Source of the DNA: Methylomonas sp. MK1
GTDB lineage: Bacteria; Pseudomonadota; Gammaproteobacteria; Methylococcales; Methylomonadaceae
Length of the DNA: 64,000 bases
NCBI RefSeq assembly: GCF_000365425.1
Contig: NZ_AQOV01000001.1
Span: 3,162,001-3,226,000 of the forward strand
Reading direction: 5' to 3'
Of the stretch, positions 59,025-64,000 are shown one piece after another. Each line of letters opens with the position of its first letter. The stretch's first letter is position 1. The position numbers and the translations under genes were made by a program. The notes beneath the pieces were generated by a model that was not told the DNA's origin, ran no database searches, and saw only the letters and a program-made list of their open reading frames with translations.

Positions 59025-61052
59025 TTAAAAATGCCAGGATATTTGCGCCAGATAGCCGCGTTGAATCTGGCTGGCGACCGGTATGTAAAGCACGTCACTG
59101 AATTCAGGATGTTGATCATCCAGCAGATTTTGCCCGCTTATCGATAACTCTAGATTTTTGTGCGGATGCCAGCCTAGCCGCAAGTCCAGCGAGATATAGG
59201 CCGGAATGCTGCGCCTGTCGATATACACTTCATCGACATACCGTGCCCAGGCATCCAGTTCGATTTCGCTGGTCAGGTTGTATAACGAGCGTAGCGAGAG
59301 ATTGTGCTGCGGATTGAAATGTTCTTCGGTGAGCGGGTCGCGGAACCAGGGTTGGTTTTTATCGTAATTGACCGAAAATTGATTGGCGCTATAAGAGGCT
59401 TGCAGGCGCCAATCGGGGTTTACCCGGTAATTGACTGCCAGCTCCAGGCCGTAACTGTCCACCTGCCGGTAATTGGCCACGGTAGCCTGCTTGATATTGC
59501 CGAATATCGGATCGTTATAGGTGACACCGGTAAACTTGGTGCCCTGCATCCGGTCGTAGATGTTGTAAAACAAGGCGCTATCGATATCCAGATTATTCAA
59601 GATCTGCCATCGCCAACCCAATTCGTAGGCCAGCAGATTTTCGGTGAGCATGTCCGGGTTGGCTTTGGCTTCAAAAAAACGGTTGGTATTCGGGATTTGT
59701 TTGAACAAGCGGATGCTGTGTTGGGCCCGATTCGGCAACACCACGGCCCGCGAGACAGCAGCCCACACGCTGTGCTGCTTGTTGGGCGTCCACAGCAGTC
59801 GGGCGTTGGGTTCGGTTTCCCAGCCGGTGAAAGTGAAATGTTCGACCCGGTTGCCCAGCGTCAGGGTCAGATCGTTGGACAAATCGATTTGATCCTGCAG
59901 AAACACGCCGACATTATGCTGAGTGAATTGATTCGGCTCGAAACCCAGGGTTAGCGTATTGTCGAAGCTGTCATCGATGTTTTGGTAATTCAAACCCCAC
60001 ATCAGCTTATGGTTATCGATTGCCGGCAAGGTGTGTTGAAAATCCAGATCGTAATGCGAGCGGCTCATCCGGTTCACTGCCAATTGCCATTCGGTTTGGG
60101 TAAACGCCATATTCAGCCGCCAGTCGTGGCCGCTGTCGGTGCGATGCGACCAATTGCCTTGCAAGCTGCCGGTCACGCCGTCCCGACCAAAATCGTCGTT
60201 TTGCCACAGCGGTGCTGTCGTTGAGGTTTTACCGATATAGTAGCCGCCCAGCCGGTAGCGGGAGACATTGGCTTCCACCATCAGTTTGTCCTGGCTGCTG
60301 AGTTGGCTGTCCAGGCGAAAATTGGCGGTTTCGGTATCGCCGGTGTCGTGGGTGTCTTGCCTGCCCGCAAGGTCGATGCTGGCGTCGCGCACCATCGTAC
60401 TGATAGTACCGCGCAGAAAGGTCGATTCCGACAATTTCTGGCCGTAACGAATCCCGCCGAAACCGCGTTCCTCGGTGCCGCCGCCGGCATTGAGTAAACC
60501 GCCCTGGGTATCGCGGGCAGAACGGGTAATGATGTTGATGGTGCCGTTCACGGCATTGGCGCCCCACAAACTGCCACTGGGGCCGCGTAACACTTCAATG
60601 CGCTCAATGTCCGGCAGCGACGGATTTTGCTGGCCCCAATACACCCCGCTGATGAGCGGATCATAAATGCTGCGGCCGTCTATCATCACTTGCAGCTTGT
60701 TGGCATATAGATCGTTAAAACCGCGCGCGCTGACCGCCCAATTCCAGGCGTTGATTTTAGCCACATTCATGCCAGGCACCATGCGTAACACTTCCGGCAA
60801 ACTGGTGGCGCCGGAGCGGCGGATGTCTTCCGAAGTGATGACGAATGCCGCGGCCGGGCTGTCCTTGACCGTTTGTTCCTGCCGGGCCAGGCTGGATACT
60901 TCCAGCTCGGTAAGTTCCTCCCAACTTAGCGGCAGCAATTCGTTGGTCGCTTCGATGTCCGCCGGATTGCCTTGAGCAAGTACGTTCATATGCACCAGGC
61001 AAAGCCCGCTGCATAAGTAGGCGAATTTACGCAGGTAACGGTTAATCAGCAT
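59025..61052 (-). CDS. TonB-dependent outer-membrane receptor
   Basis: 675 residues from ATG at 61052; a TTG eight codons earlier is less likely. A signal region is followed by 'LTELEVSSLARQEQTVKDSPAAAFVITSEDIRRSG', the plug ('LPEVLRMVPGMNVAKINA', 'VMIDGRSIYDPLISGVYWGQQNP', 'IERIEVLRGPSGSLWGANAVNGTINIITRSA'), and a 22-strand barrel ending in the expected aromatic (SWHF). This subgroup regularly accompanies yfiR and a signalling gene, so it may report a ligand rather than only import it. Substrate unknown. Confidence 0.92.
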   Translation of the reverse strand: MLINRYLRKFAYLCSGLCLVHMNVLAQGNPADIEATNELLPLSWEELTELEVSSLARQEQTVKDSPAAAFVITSEDIRRSGATSLPEVLRMVPGMNVAKINAWNWAVSARGFNDLYANKLQVMIDGRSIYDPLISGVYWGQQNPSLPDIERIEVLRGPSGSLWGANAVNGTINIITRSARDTQGGLLNAGGGTEERGFGGIRYGQKLSESTFLRGTISTMVRDASIDLAGRQDTHDTGDTETANFRLDSQLSSQDKLMVEANVSRYRLGGYYIGKTSTTAPLWQNDDFGRDGVTGSLQGNWSHRTDSGHDWRLNMAFTQTEWQLAVNRMSRSHYDLDFQHTLPAIDNHKLMWGLNYQNIDDSFDNTLTLGFEPNQFTQHNVGVFLQDQIDLSNDLTLTLGNRVEHFTFTGWETEPNARLLWTPNKQHSVWAAVSRAVVLPNRAQHSIRLFKQIPNTNRFFEAKANPDMLTENLLAYELGWRWQILNNLDIDSALFYNIYDRMQGTKFTGVTYNDPIFGNIKQATVANYRQVDSYGLELAVNYRVNPDWRLQASYSANQFSVNYDKNQPWFRDPLTEEHFNPQHNLSLRSLYNLTSEIELDAWARYVDEVYIDRRSIPAYISLDLRLGWHPHKNLELSISGQNLLDDQHPEFSDVLYIPVASQIQRGYLAQISWHF

Positions 61053-61189
61053 GACAATAAGCGTTTGGAGAGGCAAGGTTGCCGCTATTATAAAAGCCTT
61101 GACCGTTAACTGGGCAAATCAGTTGATAACATGCCTTATGAATGGAAAGACATTGCAAACTCCCCAACCTGTCTGGGCTTTAGTAAAAG

Positions 61190-61223
61190 CCCCCTCTCCT
61201 CGCGGGAGAGGGCTGGGGTGAGG
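61190..61223. repeat. CCCTCTCC hairpin repeat upstream of TonB receptor
   Basis: CCCCTCTCC (61191-61199) and GGGAGAGGG (61204-61212) form a hairpin, followed by CTGGGGTGAGGG. The same family occurs at 37478-37552. The surrounding gap 61053-61338 also holds the receptor promoter, which I could not place. Confidence 0.6.
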
Positions 61224-61338
61224 GGGTGAAAACTAAATAAACTGTTGTTTTGTATCTAAGAATAACAGTATCCCTTTTTACGACATGCTCAGGCGGAAGG
61301 GAAATCGGCTATTGATTCTTAGCGCTGTAGAACCATGC

Positions 61339-62187
61339 TTAAAGCAAGGCTGCCACTGCCGCGCATTCCGCGCTAGTCAACTCAAACTCGAAAATAGCCA
61401 AATCCTCGCGGATATGTTCGGCGGATGTGGTGCCGGTTAAAGGCACGATGCCAATCTGCGTTAAATAGCGGAAGAATATTTGCGCCGGACCGCGCTGGTA
61501 TTTTTCCGCCAACGCTTTCACAGCCGAGTCAGCCAGGATTTTGGGGTTGGCCGTCAGCGTCCAAAAGCTTTGATAGACGACCTGCTGCTGCCGGCAAAAC
61601 GCCCGCAGCTGTTTGTCGTAGCCGGTATCGGCATAAAACCGGTTCTGCAACACGGCGGGTTTAACTGTGGCGTTGTCGTATAAAAATTCGAACAAGGCCG
61701 GATCGTAGCAATTGCTGATACCCAGTTGTTTGGCACCGCCGCTCTGCTGGATAACTTCCAACGCTTGCCAAACTTCGAGCAACTGTCCGCGATCCGCCAG
61801 CGGTGAATGCAGCACCAAGCCATCCAGATAATCGGTTTGCAGATTTTTTAATGATACTTGGAAGGACTGCGCGACTTGCTCGGTCAAGCTGGCCTTGGCG
61901 TCGTAAGGGATACGCAGCGGATCGTGCCCATTCAAGGGCGTGAACTTGGTTTGCAAATAAAGATCGGAGCGCTGCAAACCCAATGCGCGGCAAGCGGCCA
62001 GCACACCTTCGCCTACCCCCGCCTCGTGATAATGTTTGGGCTGGCAAGCCGTGTCGATCCCGCGAAAACCAATCGTTATTGCCTGTTCCACCAGTGCGGC
62101 GGTCCGCTCCTGCTTCCAGGCCGTCCCGTAAATAATGCCCGGCATACGTACCCCGGCGGCGGAGAGAATAAAGTCGTTGGCGCTCAT
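61339..62187 (-). CDS. Aldo/keto reductase
   Basis: 282 residues from ATG at 62187, chosen for AGGAG 6 bases before it. TIM-barrel NADPH oxidoreductase: 'IGFRGIDTACQPKHYHEAGVGEGV' carries the catalytic Asp and the Tyr position, where 'KHYHE' replaces the usual 'YGNE'. The lysine lies in 'LYLQTKFTPL', and the HS of 'GLVLHSPLAD' is typical. The C-terminal part ('GIVPLTGTTSAEHIREDL') binds the nucleotide. Substrate unknown. Confidence 0.88.
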   Translation of the reverse strand: MSANDFILSAAGVRMPGIIYGTAWKQERTAALVEQAITIGFRGIDTACQPKHYHEAGVGEGVLAACRALGLQRSDLYLQTKFTPLNGHDPLRIPYDAKASLTEQVAQSFQVSLKNLQTDYLDGLVLHSPLADRGQLLEVWQALEVIQQSGGAKQLGISNCYDPALFEFLYDNATVKPAVLQNRFYADTGYDKQLRAFCRQQQVVYQSFWTLTANPKILADSAVKALAEKYQRGPAQIFFRYLTQIGIVPLTGTTSAEHIREDLAIFEFELTSAECAAVAALL

Positions 62188-62333
62188 CACAGCTCCTGAA
62201 AAAGCCTTGATCTTCGGCGATCGCGGCCTGGGCGTCAATTGCCTGGATTACTAAAATCCGGGATTGCTGAGGGAAGCTATTGTGCGGTGATTGAAAAATT
62301 TGGGTTGGGTGTTTGATTTTGTCGGTTGAGTTC

Positions 62334-62480
62334 GGCCGATTATGTTGAAAAAGTCGGTTTTCGGCGAATTTAGGCCAATTTTTCCTACACTCGTATTTTC
62401 AACCTATTGTTTTTAATAGGTAATAATTTTTATAAAAAGAGCTATTTTCACAAAAGAGCCCTTTTTCAACACAATCGGCC
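62334..62480. mobile_element. 147-bp MITE-like element with 20-bp inverted ends
   Basis: 62334-62353 (GGCCGATTATGTTGAAAAAG) and 62461-62480 are inverted copies differing at one base. The inside is AT-rich without coding capacity. The end sequence with TTGAAAAAG recalls insertion-sequence termini, so it may be moved by a transposase elsewhere in the genome. It fills most of the gap 62188-62589. Confidence 0.65.
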
Positions 62481-62589
62481 AATAGCTGCCTTTAACAATG
62501 CCGTTAGGTATGACAACTCTCGAATGGATAGCTGACTGACATACTGACAGGTAAATGCTTGATTGAAAGACTTGGCTGCGATTCCATTT

Positions 62590-64000
62590 TTATAAATGTT
62601 GCAACAGCCAAGGGTGCAGGTAGCGCGCTATTTCCTGCGGATAGAGCTGCTGGCCTTTCCACATAACCACGGCATAACCCAAGGCTATCAACGAAACCAC
62701 GGTTGCCGTATGCCAATGTTCCAGGTGGCGAGTGCGGGTTGCGAACAGATTTTGGCGGCCCGCATTTAACTCGGTAAATTTGCTATCGTCTTCCAGAACC
62801 GATTTGTGGATGGCTTTTAGCCGATCGGATTGCCAGGCTGTCATCAATCCGAGACCGCTGACTAAGCACAACAACCCATATCGAATGCCAATCGGCGGCG
62901 GAGCTTGTTTTGTCAGCATGTCCCCGCCAATTTTCGACCACGGTTCCGGCAATACTGCCAGCCATTGCTGCAAGTTCGGCCATTGATTGACCAGCAGCCA
63001 AAGCGCGATCAATCCGGCGCAGTAGACTAAGGCTTGCCCAACGCCGCAGACACGCGAGGCGGCATGGTCGCGCAACAGCTCAGGCGACAGTTTGGCGAGT
63101 GGCTGGCGTAATAACAGCGCAACCGGCCACCACATCCAAAGCGTAGATTTCAAACTCCAGCGCCAGAGCAAGGCAGGGAGGTAAAAAATGACCACTAGTG
63201 GATATGCGAAATATTTGTCGTCGTTTCGTAATAGTTCGCTGAGACTAAGTTGTTTATCAATTTGGTTGAGGCCCGGTAACAGCTCCGGTTCATGCTTTAC
63301 ATCGACGACCCATAACAATTGCTGCCAGTTGTTCGGCAAGTTGGCTAGCCCCGAGCGACAATAGCGCAAACTGGCCATTATCCGGATCAACAAACTGCGT
63401 ACCCAAACTCCCAATGCTATCGATACCGTTCCCGCTACCGCTAGCGTTACCGCGACCGCTTTCGCTTTCGCTTTCGCAAACGCTACCGCTACCGCTACCG
63501 CTACCGCAAACGCTTCGGCAATCGCTACCGTAAGCTTTCCCGCCACCGCAAAGGCTCCCGCTACCCCTACCACTAGCGCTGCCGCAATCGCTCCCCCTAC
63601 CACTCCAGCAAACGCTTCCTCTCTCGCTCCAGCTACCGCTACTGCTCCTGCTCCCGCTCCCGCTCCCGCAAACGCTGCTGCTGCCACTAATGTTCCCGCT
63701 CTCGCTACCGCTCCCGCTATTCCTAACAAGAGAACAATCGCACCAATCAGTAGAGATCGCCAGAGTAAAAACCGGCCCTGATATTCGACTAACCAGATCG
63801 ATGCCAACCAATAGCTGATAGTGATGATCAGCATAACAACGGATAAGGTCATCAATCCTGTCTCGGTGCGGGTTAACGGTCGTTCATCAAAACCACCCTT
63901 GAAATATTTCGTAAACCATCGCAAGCCTAATTCTTTGGATTCATCCGAACGCAACAACAGGATTGGTGCAGCCAAGGCGGTTAACAGCCACCACCATTGA
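62590..64000 (-). CDS. Multi-pass membrane protein with hexamer-coded Ala/Val repeat, partial
   Basis: At least 470 residues; the frame is open to the window end (QWWWLLTALAAPILLL before the first TTG), so the start is missing. It has 8-10 hydrophobic segments. Residues coded by 63422-63720 are almost only Ala, Val, Gly and Phe in alternation (AVAVAVAVAFAKAKAKAVAV...), arising from degenerate CGCTAC-type hexamers. The flanks are ordinary membrane protein (ISYWLASIWLVEYQG, YPLVVIFYLPALLWRWSL, 'GIRYGLLCLVSGLGLMTAW'). No family is recognised. The repeat can change length in steps of two residues without breaking the frame. Confidence 0.65.
   Translation of the reverse strand, partial: QWWWLLTALAAPILLLRSDESKELGLRWFTKYFKGGFDERPLTRTETGLMTLSVVMLIITISYWLASIWLVEYQGRFLLWRSLLIGAIVLLLGIAGAVARAGTLVAAAAFAGAGAGAGAVAVAGAREEAFAGVVGGAIAAALVVGVAGAFAVAGKLTVAIAEAFAVAVAVAVAFAKAKAKAVAVTLAVAGTVSIALGVWVRSLLIRIMASLRYCRSGLANLPNNWQQLLWVVDVKHEPELLPGLNQIDKQLSLSELLRNDDKYFAYPLVVIFYLPALLWRWSLKSTLWMWWPVALLLRQPLAKLSPELLRDHAASRVCGVGQALVYCAGLIALWLLVNQWPNLQQWLAVLPEPWSKIGGDMLTKQAPPPIGIRYGLLCLVSGLGLMTAWQSDRLKAIHKSVLEDDSKFTELNAGRQNLFATRTRHLEHWHTATVVSLIALGYAVVMWKGQQLYPQEIARYLHPWLLQHL
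63422..63720. repeat. Degenerate hexanucleotide repeat tract
   Basis: About 300 bases built from CGCTAC, CGCTCC, CGCAAA and CTTTCG units, with four perfect CGCTAC in a row from 63481. It lies within the coding region of the membrane protein and keeps its frame. Confidence 0.85.

Noticed and set aside
63290..63811. Long Ser/Gly-rich frame (SGSGSGS) within the last gene
   Set aside because: It is the hexamer tract read in another frame; the frame giving membrane segments on both flanks is the real one.

Overview
The window looks like the replication-origin neighbourhood of a gammaproteobacterial chromosome. dnaA, dnaN, recF and gyrB lie in the classical order, with parS sites beside recF. Protein composition and the style of extragenic repeats suggest a Methylomonas-like member of the Methylococcales; that is an inference from family impressions, since no marker such as a methane monooxygenase or rRNA gene is present. 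I saw no tRNA, rRNA or CRISPR array.

Layout. (1) 1-17.4 kb is an accessory island on the far side of gyrB. It opens with a stump of a P4-type integrase and a frameshifted gene. It then carries a type III restriction-modification system (mod, res) with a UPF0175/DUF3368 toxin-antitoxin pair between the two subunits, a hicA-hicB-orf operon, a Sel1-repeat protein, a REP-associated transposase beside REP-like palindromes, a 5'-truncated Rhs gene, and a Gabija-type anti-phage pair (OLD nuclease plus UvrD-like helicase). (2) 17.4-31 kb is the replication core: gyrB, recF, dnaN, dnaA, then gmk, a lipoprotein gene, hemL, a HEPN-like gene, psiE and rmuC. Two origin-like sequences with the same internal spacing lie in this core, one between dnaA and dnaN and one behind rmuC. 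(3) 30-41 kb holds an RND efflux pair with a hotdog-like upstream gene, a GST, a cytosine-deaminase-like gene, ubiA, a RelE/Xre toxin-antitoxin set and hldE. (4) 41-53 kb holds arsC-wrbA and a run of small enzymes (two DGPF/YciI proteins, three VOC proteins, two SRPBCC proteins, DUF1579). An ECF42-type sigma factor gene sits about 4 kb away behind a marR gene. Two matching ECF-like promoters precede the two transcription units of small genes, so a local sigma regulon can be read from the sequence. ychJ, a ykgJ-type gene and an ImmA/IrrE-DUF4411 module lie in between. (5) 53-64 kb holds an AraC regulator, a MbcA/RES toxin-antitoxin pair, a MEKHLA protein, creA, an operon of TonB-dependent receptor, YfiR and a CHASE8-like hybrid histidine kinase, an aldo/keto reductase, and a membrane protein cut by the window end whose middle is coded by degenerate hexanucleotide repeats.

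Themes: five toxin-antitoxin modules plus two defence systems in 64 kb; many short palindromic repeats with a GTAG head; and regulatory palindromes in the promoters of several toxin-antitoxin operons and of marR.
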